Shown here: positions 17,316 through 26,369 of the stretch, one piece after another
Numbering within the stretch: the first letter of the stretch is position 1
Layout of the letters: every line of letters starts with the position of its first letter
From: Halobacteriales archaeon QS_3_64_16
GTDB taxonomy: Archaea > Halobacteriota > Halobacteria > Halobacteriales > Halococcaceae
Assembly: GCA_003021705.1 (NCBI GenBank)
Contig: PXRJ01000016.1
Location: 1,382 to 65,381 of the forward strand
Reading direction: 5' to 3'
DNA: 64,000 bases
The notes under the pieces: generated by a model
Told to the model about the DNA's origin: nothing
Databases searched by the model: none
Seen by the model: the letters and a program-made list of their open reading frames with translations, nothing else
Program-made: the position numbers and the translations under genes

Positions 17316-17801
17316 ATGCGTAAGAGCGACGCCGACCGTCCGAACCCCGCTCGCGTCGTCGCCGACGCCGACGTGCTGGCCGCCGACCTGCTGGTAGGCG
17401 GGGCCCCGCGCGAGGCGCTCGATCTCGTGCGCTCGCACTCCTGGGTCGAACTCCCTGCGAGCGACGCGCTGCTCGCCGAGAGCGAGCGGGTGATCGAGCG
17501 CTGTAGTGATCGGGGCCTCGCCGCGGCGTGGCGCGATCGGATCGAACGCGAACGCGTGGCAGTAAGCCATCCCACCGGCGATCACCCCGCACTGGCCTCG
17601 GCCTATCAGGGAAACGCCGCCCACCTCCTCTCGCTGGACGAGGAGCTACGAAGTGCACGCACCGGTGCGAAACTACGAACCCGACTCCCGGTGAGCGTCA
17701 AGACGCCCGAAGGATTCTCTCGGCTGTTCGATCCCGAGAGCCTCTACACGGTGGTCGAAGGCGGGACCTACCCCGGCCCGGATCGCGACCCGCGCGAGTG
17801 A
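17316..17801 (+). CDS. PIN-like conserved haloarchaeal protein
   Basis: A 161-residue protein with a PIN-like layout: acidic residues at the end of a first strand (VVADADVLAADLL, Asp17 and Asp19), a central Glu in ALLAESERVIE and a late Asp in HLLSLDEEL (Asp108). A C-terminal extension of about 40 residues is not PIN-like. This pattern suggests an RNase or an inactive relative. It follows the 38-residue gene by 6 nt. The PIN assignment is inferred from motif spacing; I do not recognise a characterised homologue. Confidence 0.65.
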   Translation: MRKSDADRPNPARVVADADVLAADLLVGGAPREALDLVRSHSWVELPASDALLAESERVIERCSDRGLAAAWRDRIERERVAVSHPTGDHPALASAYQGNAAHLLSLDEELRSARTGAKLRTRLPVSVKTPEGFSRLFDPESLYTVVEGGTYPGPDRDPRE

Positions 17802-17816
17802 GGTTAGCGGATGAGA

Positions 17817-18170
17817 TTACGCGGGTGGGTCCGGGAGCCACTCCTCGGCCCAGGCTTCGATCTCGGCGAAGACGGGTTCGAGCGCGCGACCCTTCTCGGT
17901 GAGCCGGTAGTACGCCGCGACCGGAGCGTCGGGTTCGAGGCGGCGATCGACCAGATCCGCCTCGGCGAGGTCGTCGAGAACCCGCGAGAGCGTCCTCGAG
18001 CTCGCGCCGGTCGATCGCTTGAGTTCGTTGAAGCGCTTCTCGTCGTCCTGGAGGTCATGCAGTACGATGAGACGCCACTGGGAGCCGATCTGCCCGAGCG
18101 AATCGATCACCGCACAAGCGTGCTCGTCGTAGCGTTCCTCCGGGGGCGGTCGGTTCGGTGCCGATGTCAT
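17817..18170 (-). CDS. HxlR-family transcriptional regulator
   Basis: A 117-residue winged-helix protein with the HxlR features: an N-terminal Cys (HACAVID), SQWRLIVLHDL, RFNELKRSTGASSRTLSRVLDDL as the recognition region and the wing YYRLTEKGRALEPVF. These regulators often respond to thiol or aldehyde stress. No obvious target adjoins it; it converges on the PIN-like gene. Confidence 0.85.
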   Translation of the reverse strand: MTSAPNRPPPEERYDEHACAVIDSLGQIGSQWRLIVLHDLQDDEKRFNELKRSTGASSRTLSRVLDDLAEADLVDRRLEPDAPVAAYYRLTEKGRALEPVFAEIEAWAEEWLPDPPA

Positions 18171-18415
18171 GCTGGTAGCCGGCGGTAACTACGTCCCCGA
18201 GAGCGTATATCGGTTCGGCTCGGAACCAGGTACGGTACTGCAACCGATCTCGCGTGGAGCGGGCGAGCTGCGACTCGTCTACTTCGCCTCGCTACTGCTC
18301 GGCGAACTTCTGAAAGACGCGAAGCGTCTGTCAACGTATCACTCGCTTCGCTCGCGATACCACGCCGAGACGGTCGCTCTCGATAGTCGCGCCGCGACTC
18401 GTCTGGTTTGCTTCA

Positions 18416-18943
18416 CTAACGTTCAGCAAACCACGCCGAAAACGAGGCAAGCGCTCGTCCACGGTGGGAGACGGCGTTCTTCTCTTCGGGGCTCATTTCG
18501 GCGAAGGTCCGCTCGTTGTGCTCGAAGATCGGGTCGTAGCCAAAACCCCCCTCACCCCGCGGGGGGACGATCCGACCGCGAACGCTTCCCTCGAAGGTCT
18601 CGGTGCGATCGCCATCACAGTAGGCGACGGTCGCCCGGAAGCGCGCGCGGTGGCTGTCTTCCCGGCGTGCCAGTTCGGCGACGCGCTCGATGCCGAGGGT
18701 GTCCTCGACGTACGCGGAGAACGGACCAGGAAACCCCGAGAGTGCGTCGACGAACAGCCCCGCGTCGTCGACGAGCACCGGGTCGCCGACGTGTTCGTAG
18801 GCGTCCCGAGCACCGTAGGCGGCGATCGTCTCGAGGTCGTCGGCCTGGATCTCGGGGTAGTCGTACTCGACGCCCTCAATGTCGTCCAAGTACTCGCGTG
18901 CCTCCCGCAGTTTCCCCTCGTTGCCGGTGACGAAGTGGAGCAT
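18416..18943 (-). CDS. XTP/dITP diphosphatase (RdgB/HAM1)
   Basis: A 175-residue house-cleaning enzyme that hydrolyses non-canonical purine triphosphates to monophosphates. Landmarks are the N-terminal FVTGNEGKLREA, VDDAGLFVDALSGFPGPFSAYV, GEGGFGYDPIF and the C-terminal SHRGRAL. The ATG at 18943 is chosen because the protein fold begins with MLHFVTGN; upstream in-frame residues are basic and not conserved in type. Confidence 0.92.
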   Translation of the reverse strand: MLHFVTGNEGKLREAREYLDDIEGVEYDYPEIQADDLETIAAYGARDAYEHVGDPVLVDDAGLFVDALSGFPGPFSAYVEDTLGIERVAELARREDSHRARFRATVAYCDGDRTETFEGSVRGRIVPPRGEGGFGYDPIFEHNERTFAEMSPEEKNAVSHRGRALASFSAWFAER

Positions 18944-19028
18944 ACCGATAGGGCGAGCGGGCCGGAGACGTACCTGTCGGTAGCGCTCGACCGTCGTCAA
19001 TCGTCGCCGTCGATCGACCGTGCTCGTC

Positions 19029-19379
19029 TTACTCCCGGGACGTAACGACCGTCCCGAGGGTCTGGGCGACGATCTCGCCGTCTTGGATCACGAAGGTATC
19101 GGTCGCGAACTCGTAGTCATTGTCGGGGGTCCGAGCGTTCCAGACGATGTAGGCGTACTCGCCTTCGACCGTCTGCTCTTCCACGGAGAGCTCAACGCCT
19201 TCCTGTGAGAACTCCGCGTAGAAGTCCTCGAAGACGCCACGGATCTCCTCGTGACCGCGAAACGTCGCTCCCTGGGTGATGAGGACGGCGTCCTCGCCGT
19301 AATCGACCATCGTCTCCTCTAAGTCCTGATCGCCGAAGGCCGCCAAGTGGTGCTCCAAAACGGATGCTGTCGTGCTCAT
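19029..19379 (-). CDS. SnoaL/NTF2-like protein
   Basis: A 116-residue protein with the NTF2-like cone fold pattern: N-terminal helix VLEHHLAAFGDQDLEETMVDYGEDAVLI, FRGHEEIRGVFEDFY and an alternating hydrophobic C-terminal sheet. Such proteins bind small molecules or act as isomerases; the substrate is unknown. It is monocistronic, upstream of and collinear with rdgB. Confidence 0.75.
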   Translation of the reverse strand: MSTTASVLEHHLAAFGDQDLEETMVDYGEDAVLITQGATFRGHEEIRGVFEDFYAEFSQEGVELSVEEQTVEGEYAYIVWNARTPDNDYEFATDTFVIQDGEIVAQTLGTVVTSRE

Positions 19380-19640
19380 GATTGTCTCCCCCGCCGTCGA
19401 CTCGACGTCACGGCTGGAGTCGCCTCTCTATTATCACGATCGATAGTAAAGCTTTCCCGCGGATGGCGCCCACTCACTCATCGGCGTCCGTCGGTCCGAC
19501 CCGCTCGACCCGCGATCGGTGACTCAGGATCGAAGATGGCACTGACGGGAGCAAGGGCTCTTCCCTGGTCGGTTACCGGGGGCTACGTACGATCGGTTCC
19601 TCGACCGTCGAAGCGAGCGAAAAGGGAGAGAGAAGTGACG

Positions 19641-19907
19641 TTAGTCGACGATGACTTCGACGGGTTCGTCTTCGGAGTCCGCCTCGGTCGAATCATCTCC
19701 TTCCTGCCAGCGCAGTGCCGCGACGACCGCAAGCACCGCCCAGGAGCGCCAGCTGGCGAGGTTGAGCGTGTACCCGACGCCGAAGGGTTTCTCGACTAGC
19801 ATGTTCTTGCCGGGCTGCCAGTACGCCGAAAGCATACGACCGAGACTTGGCTGCTCGAAGTTGTACGGGACGCCGAATATCTCGCCCGAGGGTGGTCTGT
19901 CAGCCAT
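19641..19907 (-). CDS. DUF5808-type small membrane protein
   Basis: An 88-residue protein with a conserved N-terminal segment (GVPYNFEQPSLGRML, then AYWQPG and KPFGVGYTLNLA), one hydrophobic helix (SWAVLAVVAAL) and an acidic tail. The pattern is that of the DUF5808 family of haloarchaea and Gram-positive bacteria, with no established role. A TATA-like GATTTAGTA lies about 25-30 nt upstream on the minus strand. Confidence 0.75.
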   Translation of the reverse strand: MADRPPSGEIFGVPYNFEQPSLGRMLSAYWQPGKNMLVEKPFGVGYTLNLASWRSWAVLAVVAALRWQEGDDSTEADSEDEPVEVIVD

Positions 19908-19930
19908 ACTGCGTCATAGAGCGGCCCGTA

Positions 19931-20704
19931 CTAAATCGTTTGTGTCGGAGAACCGAGAGCCGGCCACAGGCCGTCCGCAGCCGGACCGCCGGCCGGACGT
20001 AGCCGGGGTGACCGTCGACCTGGAGCCGGGTCGAAACAGGAACCGATCGGACGACCGGTGCGAAGCGGCAATCGAGGAATCCCAAGGGGGACTAAGTGGA
20101 CGGCGGCGACGGTGGCTCCGAGCGCGCGGCCGGTCTTTCGGGTCGCGCCGAGCAGGTAGTGCCAAGCGCTGCGATGGATCGGCTGGGGGGCCATCCGGGT
20201 GAGGTAGGCGTCGCTGCCGGCCACCCCTGGATACTCGCGACGGCGGGCAAAGCGTGTGGCCCGGCGGTTCTCGTAGCCGGTGAACAGCCACGGATTGTAC
20301 ACCTCGATCGCGTCGGGATCGGCGCTCCGGAGCCGGCGCTTACGGACCCCGTGCCGGGAGCGCTGGAAGGGATGGAGGACGACCGCGACGCCACCGAGAT
20401 CCCGAATTCACGCGATGGTCTCGCCGAGGGGTTCGCCGGGTGGAGGGAGTTCCTCGACGCCGATCGCCAACAGGTGGTCGTGTGCGGTCGAGAGCTCCAC
20501 ACCCGGGATCCCGATCAGGTCGTAGGCCGGTGCGAGCACGGCGGCTCGCAGCGGCTGGGAAATCGTGTCGTGGTCAGTCACGACGATCGCGTCGAGACCG
20601 ATGGCCTGCGCCTGCTCTAAGAGCACTTCGATAGGTGCGCGCCCATCGTAGGAGCCCTCCGAGTGGACGTGGAGATCGACGACGAGGGTAGGACCGGGGG
20701 ACAT
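19931..20704 (-). pseudogene. PHP-domain phosphoesterase interrupted by an in-frame stop
   Basis: The reading frame starts at 20704 with VVDLHVHSEGSYDG and TDHDTI, the first metal motifs of a PHP (TrpH-type) phosphoesterase. It meets TGA at 20408-20410 after 98 residues. The same frame then continues with GGVAVVLHPFQRSRHG, EVYNPWLFTGY and VAGSDAYL, the remaining metal-binding motifs, up to a stop at 19931; the real C terminus may be earlier. Because the frame is unchanged, one C-to-T change (CGA to TGA) explains the break. It may be a recent pseudogene, a sequencing error, or rarely read through. Confidence 0.75.
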
Positions 20705-20867
20705 GGATGTATCGGGTAGGGGCTTTTTCGTACAAAGACGACAGACTGGATAGAAGGGAGGTTTCAGACGGAGCGTGGCGATCCCCGGCCACCCTGAGAG
20801 CAGAGCAACGCAGCACGGATGGCCTTCGGCCGACGGTGGGACGCCGACGCGAGAACTAATAGATCGA

Positions 20868-22640
20868 TCACTGGTAGCGACCGCGGCCTTCGATCTCGCG
20901 CAGCCGATCGAGAACCCTCTCCTCGCCGACCGTGGCGTAGGCTGCCTCGAAGCGCTCTCGGAGAACGTCGGCGTCCTCGGCGGTACCCGCGAGACTCCCG
21001 CCGAAGACGTGCAGATCCATCGCGTGGTCCTCGGCTCGCTCGGTGTGATAGCCCAAGCCGAAGTCGATGAGATAGGTGCGGCCGATAGCGGTCCCGGCCG
21101 CCGAGGAGCGGTCGTCTTCCCCGTTCCCCGGGAGCGAGACGCGGACGTTCCGTGTCGTGGGGTCGCCGTGGACGATGCCGGCATCGTGCAGCGTCGCGAG
21201 GTACTGGGCGACGCGCTCGATGGCCGCCGTGGCGGGCGGGGCGTCACCGCTCGAAGGGGACTCGACGTCGGTCCGGAGGAGGTCACGCAGATCCCTATCG
21301 CCGACATATTCGAGGGTGAGCGAGCGTTCGCGGATATCGAGGGCCTCGATCACCGGCGTCGGCACTCCCAGGCGGCGGGCCCCGCTCGTGAGCCGGGCCT
21401 CGAGGACCGTGCGCTCGCGGCCCAGTCGCTCGTCGAGTGCGGGGTGGCGGTAGGCCTTTCTCGGACGGCGTTTCACCACGCGACCAGCATCGCGATCGAT
21501 CTCGACGACCGCCTCCGCGCCCTGAACCACCGCCTCGGCACTCGAGTCTCCCTGATTTCGTGGGTCGCCCGGATCAGCCAGGTCGTCTCGGTCGTTCGCA
21601 CCACGAGCCGTCTCTCTGGGGTCCCCGGAGCGACCGGGTTCGGCAACCGGCCAGCTCACGGCCACCTCGTCCGGGCGGAAGTCCGGCCGGACGCTCGAGT
21701 CGGCGACCGGGAGACTATCGCCCGCCGCGTACATCTTCGCGCCCAGAGCGGCGATCATTCCGGCGTTGTCCCGGAGTAATCGAGGTTCGGGAGCGTAAAA
21801 CTCCGCACCGCGCTCCCGACACATCTCCCCGAGCATCGCTTGCAAGCGATCGTTCTGCCCGACCCCTCCCCCGAGGACGAGTTCCTCAGCGTCGGTGAGC
21901 GAGAGCGCCCGTTCGGCGACCTCGGTTAGCATCGCGAAGACCGTCTCCTGTAAGGAATTACAGACGTCCTCGACTGCCTCCCCGTCGTCGATCGCTTGCT
22001 TCGCGGCGCTCACGAGCCCCGAGAAGGACAGATCCATCCCCTTGACGACGTAAGGCAAGGGGAGATACTCCCCCTCTTCAGCGGCAGCTTCGATCTTCGG
22101 CCCCCCGGGATGGGACCACTCGAGGTACCGCGCGAACTTATCCAAGGCGTTGCCCACTCCTGTATCCATTGTCTCGCCGAGGATTCGGTACTTCCCGTTT
22201 CGGTAGCCGAGCACGTGAGCGTTCGCGCCACTGGCATTGAGACAGACCGGCGCGGTAAATCCCGAGCGATCGCGCCCGATCTCCGCGTGGGCGATCATGT
22301 GATTCACCCCGATCAGCGGGATCTCACGCGAAAGTGCGAAGGCCCGGGCGGCGCTGGCGACGATCCGTAGACAGGGTCCCAGCCCGGGCCCCCGCGAGAA
22401 GGCCACGGCGTCGATCCCCGAGCTACCGTTTTTCTCCCCTCGCTCGCGGTCGGCCTCGAGGACTCGTTCGATCACTCGAGGGATCGCCTCGGCCATGTGT
22501 TCGGCGGCCTCTCGCGGGTGGAGCCCGCCGCTATCGGGCACGTAGGGGTCGGTCTCGATGCAAAGCGGGTCCGAACTGTCGGTATCGAATATCGCAGCAC
22601 TGGCCGCCCAGGCGGTGCCTTCGATGCCGAGAACGCGCAT
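20868..22640 (-). CDS. Kae1-Bud32 fusion, tRNA t6A synthesis protein with kinase
   Basis: A 590-residue fusion. The N-terminal Kae1/TsaD domain (about 1-330) has the metal-binding HMIAH motif and GNALDKFAR, and transfers threonylcarbamoyl to A37 of ANN-decoding tRNAs. After a charged linker the C-terminal Bud32 kinase/ATPase domain (about 385-590) shows VVKRRPRKAYRHP, LTLEYV, HGDPTTRN and LIDFGLGY. Archaeal fusions of this order are well known parts of the KEOPS complex. A TTAGTTA element upstream of 22640 suggests its own promoter in addition to read-through from rps24e. Confidence 0.95.
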   Translation of the reverse strand: MRVLGIEGTAWAASAAIFDTDSSDPLCIETDPYVPDSGGLHPREAAEHMAEAIPRVIERVLEADRERGEKNGSSGIDAVAFSRGPGLGPCLRIVASAARAFALSREIPLIGVNHMIAHAEIGRDRSGFTAPVCLNASGANAHVLGYRNGKYRILGETMDTGVGNALDKFARYLEWSHPGGPKIEAAAEEGEYLPLPYVVKGMDLSFSGLVSAAKQAIDDGEAVEDVCNSLQETVFAMLTEVAERALSLTDAEELVLGGGVGQNDRLQAMLGEMCRERGAEFYAPEPRLLRDNAGMIAALGAKMYAAGDSLPVADSSVRPDFRPDEVAVSWPVAEPGRSGDPRETARGANDRDDLADPGDPRNQGDSSAEAVVQGAEAVVEIDRDAGRVVKRRPRKAYRHPALDERLGRERTVLEARLTSGARRLGVPTPVIEALDIRERSLTLEYVGDRDLRDLLRTDVESPSSGDAPPATAAIERVAQYLATLHDAGIVHGDPTTRNVRVSLPGNGEDDRSSAAGTAIGRTYLIDFGLGYHTERAEDHAMDLHVFGGSLAGTAEDADVLRERFEAAYATVGEERVLDRLREIEGRGRYQ

Positions 22641-22725
22641 TGGTCGCGGTAAGGTGGTGGTAACTAATGAATCGATCCTCTATCGTCCTCTGTCGTCGGT
22701 GGCCGTCCCCGTGTTCGTCCTGGGG

Positions 22726-23031
22726 CTATTCGTCCTCGGCGTCCTCGGCGTCGTCGCCGATCTTGTTCCGATCGAGCATGTGAGCGTGTTCGACGTCCTT
22801 CGCGTCCGCCGAGGACTGATAGACCTTCGCATAGCCCATTGTTTTCGCCATGCCGAACTTGGTGTCGAGTTTCCGGATCACGACCTCGCCGGCGTCCTTG
22901 TTGAGCCGGGCGGCCAAGCTATCACGAACCGAGAGCCTGGAGGGGGTCTCGGCGTCGTGGATGAGCGCGAAGCGAACGTCGGTGCGATGTAACATCGGGT
23001 TCGCCTCCTCGTCGAGCACTTCGATGTCCAT
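22726..23031 (-). CDS. rps24e: Ribosomal protein S24e
   Basis: A 101-residue small-subunit protein beginning MDIEVLDEEANPMLHRTDV, with GEVVIRKLDTKFG and TMGYAKVY in the core and an acidic C terminus, all typical of archaeal S24e. In most archaea rps27ae lies between this gene and kae1-bud32; here only 85 bases separate them, too few for that gene. The ATG at 23031 has a minus-strand GCTTTTGAT promoter element about 30 nt upstream. Confidence 0.93.
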   Translation of the reverse strand: MDIEVLDEEANPMLHRTDVRFALIHDAETPSRLSVRDSLAARLNKDAGEVVIRKLDTKFGMAKTMGYAKVYQSSADAKDVEHAHMLDRNKIGDDAEDAEDE

Positions 23032-23314
23032 AGTACGAGTAGTTCGCCGCGAACCGATCAAAAGCATTTCGAAGCCGGGAAGCGGGAAGACGGTAAAATC
23101 GTCAGGGTCGATCCGATTCGACGTGCGATCGGCGCGGGAACGAACCTCGAATCGAGGCACTAGTCGAGCTGGCACGAGGCGTCGTCTCGATCGGACGACC
23201 GGCCGACCGGAAAGCGGAGCGGCCGTGATCGATGTTCGCACGACGGTCGGCGATAAAAATCGTAAAGAAGTGATATGCAAAGATATTTCTACTAGAACCC
23301 GATATGGCTATTCG

Positions 23315-23713
23315 ATGAACTTCGCGACGGCGCTCCTGGAACGGTTAGTGCCGGGACGGGGTGAGGCAGAAACCGACGATTCCACCCCGACGGAGCAGGG
23401 AAGCGAACCGACGAGCGTACCCGATGTCTCGGAGAGCGGCCTCGAGGCCGAGTCCGAACGCCCCACCCCCCGGATCGCCGCGGAGGACGTCTCCGAGGAG
23501 GATCAGGTGCTCCGCAAGCTGATCGCTCACGGCGGACGGGTCTCCCGATCGACCCTCGTAAGCGAGACCGACTGGAGCGAGTCGGAACTCGACGAGATCC
23601 TCAAAGGGATGGAAGCGGACGCACAGATCAGTACGATCCGCCGGCGCGACCCGCTCGTCTGCCGACGGGGGTTCGAACCCGCCGGCGCGCCGCTTCGGTT
23701 CAAAAACGACTGA
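23315..23713 (+). CDS. Winged-helix DNA-binding protein
   Basis: A 132-residue protein with an acidic, low-complexity N-terminal half and a C-terminal winged helix: VLRKLIAHGGRVSRSTL, TDWSESELDEILKGME, then a wing rich in arginine (RRRDPLVCRR). It resembles MarR/HTH modules used in haloarchaeal regulators. The start at 23315 lies about 30 nt after a GATATTTCTA element. Target unknown; divergent from rps24e. Confidence 0.65.
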   Translation: MNFATALLERLVPGRGEAETDDSTPTEQGSEPTSVPDVSESGLEAESERPTPRIAAEDVSEEDQVLRKLIAHGGRVSRSTLVSETDWSESELDEILKGMEADAQISTIRRRDPLVCRRGFEPAGAPLRFKND

Positions 23714-23954
23714 TCGTCCTCACCGCCCGGCCGCAAGCGCAGCCGTCCGGTCTCACCGCTCGAGCGCGACCGGATTTCGCGAGAACAGTAGCAGTACTGG
23801 TACGTTCTACGACGGCTTGCTCTGGAAGCCTCCCCGCCGCGGAAACCGATAGGCCGAACGGACGGAAACGCTAGCCGCGGGTCGGCCCGGAGCGCACACA
23901 GCGGGGAAACAATCATTACAGTGGGGGTTGTCTTCAGTTGCGGAGAGTTACACA

Positions 23955-25124
23955 ATGTCGATGAAAGGCGTGGTCTATCAAGGACCACACGAAGTCGAAG
24001 TACAGGACGACGTGGACGAACCGGAACTCCAGCATCCAAACGACGTGGTGATCGACATCACGACGAGCTGTATCTGTGGGTCGGACCTCCACATGTACGA
24101 GGGACGGACCGATGCCGAGCCCGGTATCGTCTTCGGCCACGAGAACATGGGGATCGTCAGCGAGGTCGGCGACGGGGTGAGCACTCTAGAATCAGGCGAT
24201 CGAGTTGTTCTGCCCTTCAACGTCGCCTGTGGGTTCTGTCGAAACTGTGAGAGCGGCAAGACCGGCTTCTGTACGAACGTCAATCCCGGTTTTGCCGGCG
24301 GGGCCTATGGCTACGTCGCGATGGGACCCTACCAAGGTGGGCAAGCGGAGAAGCTTCGCGTGCCGTATGCCGACTTCAACGCGCTGAAACTGCCCGAAGG
24401 GGACGAACACGAGGACGCCTTCTCGTTGCTCGCCGATATCTTCCCGACGGGCTGGCACGGTACGCGGCTCGCGAACCTCCAGCCGGGCGAGTCGATCGCG
24501 ATCTACGGCGCGGGCCCTGTCGGGACGATGGCCGCCTACAGCGCGAAGCTACAGGGGGCCTCGGACATCTACATCGTCGATCGAGTGCCCAGCCGTCTGG
24601 AGTTGGCCGAGGAGCACTGCGATGCCCACCCGATCAACTTCGAGGAGGCCGATCCGGTCGAACAGATCAAAGACCAACACGGCGGCGAGGGTGTCGACAA
24701 GGGGGTCGATGCCGTGGGCTACCAGGCGATCGACTCGGACAAGGAGGGCGACAGCGACTACGACCCGGCGCGGGAGAACCCCGCGATCGTCTTCAACAAC
24801 CTCGTCCAGACCGTCCGTGCGACCGGTCAGCTCGGGATCGTCGGCCTATATGTCCCATCCGATCCGGGGGCACCCGACGAGATGGCCGCCGAAGGACGAC
24901 TCGGCCTCGACTTCGGGAAGCTCTTCGAGAAGGGCCAGAAGCTAGGGACGGGACAGTGTGACGTCAAGTCCTATAACCGCCGGCTGCGCGATATGATCAT
25001 CGAGGGCCGTGCGGACCCGAGCTTCTACGTCTCCCACCGCGAGTCCTTGGACGACGCCGCGGAGATGTACCAGCGCTTCGACGACCGCGAGGAGGGCGTC
25101 ACGAAGGTTCTACTCGAACCCTAG
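23955..25124 (+). CDS. Zinc-dependent alcohol/formaldehyde dehydrogenase
   Basis: A 389-residue medium-chain dehydrogenase. Catalytic zinc ligands are Cys41 and the His-Glu pair 62-63; structural zinc cysteines are 92, 95, 98 and 106. The Rossmann motif is IAIYGAGPVGTMAA. An extended C-terminal half (ENPAIVFNNLVQTVRATG) marks the glutathione-independent formaldehyde dehydrogenase-like subgroup, which keeps NAD tightly bound and dismutates aldehydes. Substrate not determined. ATG at 23955 preferred over 23928 because the fold begins with MSMKGVVYQGP. Confidence 0.85.
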   Translation: MSMKGVVYQGPHEVEVQDDVDEPELQHPNDVVIDITTSCICGSDLHMYEGRTDAEPGIVFGHENMGIVSEVGDGVSTLESGDRVVLPFNVACGFCRNCESGKTGFCTNVNPGFAGGAYGYVAMGPYQGGQAEKLRVPYADFNALKLPEGDEHEDAFSLLADIFPTGWHGTRLANLQPGESIAIYGAGPVGTMAAYSAKLQGASDIYIVDRVPSRLELAEEHCDAHPINFEEADPVEQIKDQHGGEGVDKGVDAVGYQAIDSDKEGDSDYDPARENPAIVFNNLVQTVRATGQLGIVGLYVPSDPGAPDEMAAEGRLGLDFGKLFEKGQKLGTGQCDVKSYNRRLRDMIIEGRADPSFYVSHRESLDDAAEMYQRFDDREEGVTKVLLEP

Positions 25125-25164
25125 ACCGACTCCCGACCGAGGGACCGAACACGTTTCTTTCGAG

Positions 25165-25347
25165 TTACGCTCGGAGCCACGCGTCCGGGTGGGTCTCCCT
25201 GAGATGGTCCTGGTAGCGCTCGACCATCGCCGTATGGGAGTCCGCGACGGCCGACCACGTACAAAACGCACAGCGGCCGACGACTCCCTCCTCGCTCTGG
25301 GTGTGATTACCGGTCCAGGGCTGTTCATCGCCGTCGCGTACGGTCAT
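25165..25347 (-). CDS. Small C2H2-type zinc-finger protein
   Basis: A 60-residue protein with Cys26-x2-Cys29 and His48-x4-His53, separated by an amphipathic stretch, fitting a single zinc finger. Haloarchaea encode many such one-finger micro-proteins, some tied to stress or swarming phenotypes; this one is not individually recognised. A GAGGAG ribosome-binding sequence sits just upstream of the ATG at 25347. It converges on the dehydrogenase gene. Confidence 0.6.
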   Translation of the reverse strand: MTVRDGDEQPWTGNHTQSEEGVVGRCAFCTWSAVADSHTAMVERYQDHLRETHPDAWLRA

Positions 25348-25488
25348 AGCTCCTCAGCGTACTCGACGTACCTGTATTCCGGGCCTGCGAGCGCACCCCA
25401 CGAGCGAGGGGTGCCGTGCGTCGAACTCGACCTCGTTCCGAGCTGACGGTCGCCAGAGCCACGACCGAGTATGGACGTCTGAGTCCGA

Positions 25489-25908
25489 TCAGCCGCTTAG
25501 CTCCTCGAACGCGTCGATGCCGGCCCGTGCGACTTCCATGTCTTCGTCGACCTGCCCGCCGCTAGAGCCGATCGTCCCGACGATCTCGCCGTCGCGACGG
25601 AGCGGGAACCCGCCGCCGAAGATCACGATCCGTCCATCGTCGGTCGTCTGCAACCCATACAAGGGCTCGCCGGGTTCGCTCGGTTTCGCGAGTTCGTGAG
25701 TCGGCATCTGTAGTGCAGCCGCCGTGTAGGCCTTGTTCTTCGAGATGTTTACGCTCGCGAGCCACGCGCCGTCCATCCGGTGTTGGGCAATGAGATTGCC
25801 ATCGCTGTTCGCGACTGTGACTACTGATGGAACGCCAATCTCCTCTGCTTTCGCTTGCGATGCTTCGATTAGTTCCGTCGCCGTCTCGAGGTCGATCGTT
25901 CGAGTCAT
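25489..25908 (-). CDS. GlcG/HbpS-family heme-binding-like protein
   Basis: A 139-residue protein of the DUF336 family: N-terminal LETATELIEASQAKAEEIG, VVTVANSDGNLIAQHRMDGAWLASV, KAYTAA, and the glycine-rich GRIVIFGGGFPLRRDGEIVGTIG-like core. Relatives include HbpS (heme-binding, secreted) and PduO C-terminal domains. No export signal is seen here, so a cytosolic role is likely. It appears monocistronic. Confidence 0.85.
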   Translation of the reverse strand: MTRTIDLETATELIEASQAKAEEIGVPSVVTVANSDGNLIAQHRMDGAWLASVNISKNKAYTAAALQMPTHELAKPSEPGEPLYGLQTTDDGRIVIFGGGFPLRRDGEIVGTIGSSGGQVDEDMEVARAGIDAFEELSG

Positions 25909-26143
25909 AGGTTCTATAGGACGCGGTAGATAGCACTACTGACCGCGATCCTGCATTCGATCCAGGACGGTCGGTCACTAAACGCTGGGGCTTGATCGGC
26001 CCGAGCGGCGAAACCGACGACGCCATCGAAGGAAGTCGGGACCGGAACGGGAAGGGAATAAGGGGGAGCGAAGGGCACCCGAACGACGGTCGGCACACGA
26101 ACCGTTATGATCGACAGGACAGTAGCGAGAGGCAGGGACCAGC

Positions 26144-26299
26144 ATGTGTAAGTACTGCAACTACACGATGGACGACGGCTGGACGCAACTGGTCGACTAC
26201 GACGACACCTACCAGGCCGCGATACGGGAGGAGGCCCAGCGCCAGTCGAACTACGGGTTCTACGAAGAGTGGGACGATCTGCGCGAGCAGGTCGCCTGA
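26144..26299 (+). CDS. 51-residue CxxC micro-protein
   Basis: A small acidic, tyrosine-rich protein starting MCKYCNYT with a single CxxC pair and ending in YEEWDDLREQVA. Codon use is like that of its neighbours and a GTTATGA element about 35-40 nt upstream may be the promoter. One CxxC could bind zinc only as a dimer, or act as a thiol switch. No family is recognised. Confidence 0.6.
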   Translation: MCKYCNYTMDDGWTQLVDYDDTYQAAIREEAQRQSNYGFYEEWDDLREQVA

Positions 26300-26369
26300 G
26301 AATCGAGTCGGAGCGTCCCGGGGTCGAGACCGGAGGTCGATCGCGACCACTCAGCAGAGCCGGGACCGA

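Noticed and set aside
23640-23720. GGTTCGAACCCGCC resembling a tRNA T-loop.
   Set aside because: It lies inside the winged-helix gene in frame, and no acceptor or anticodon stem can be folded around it.
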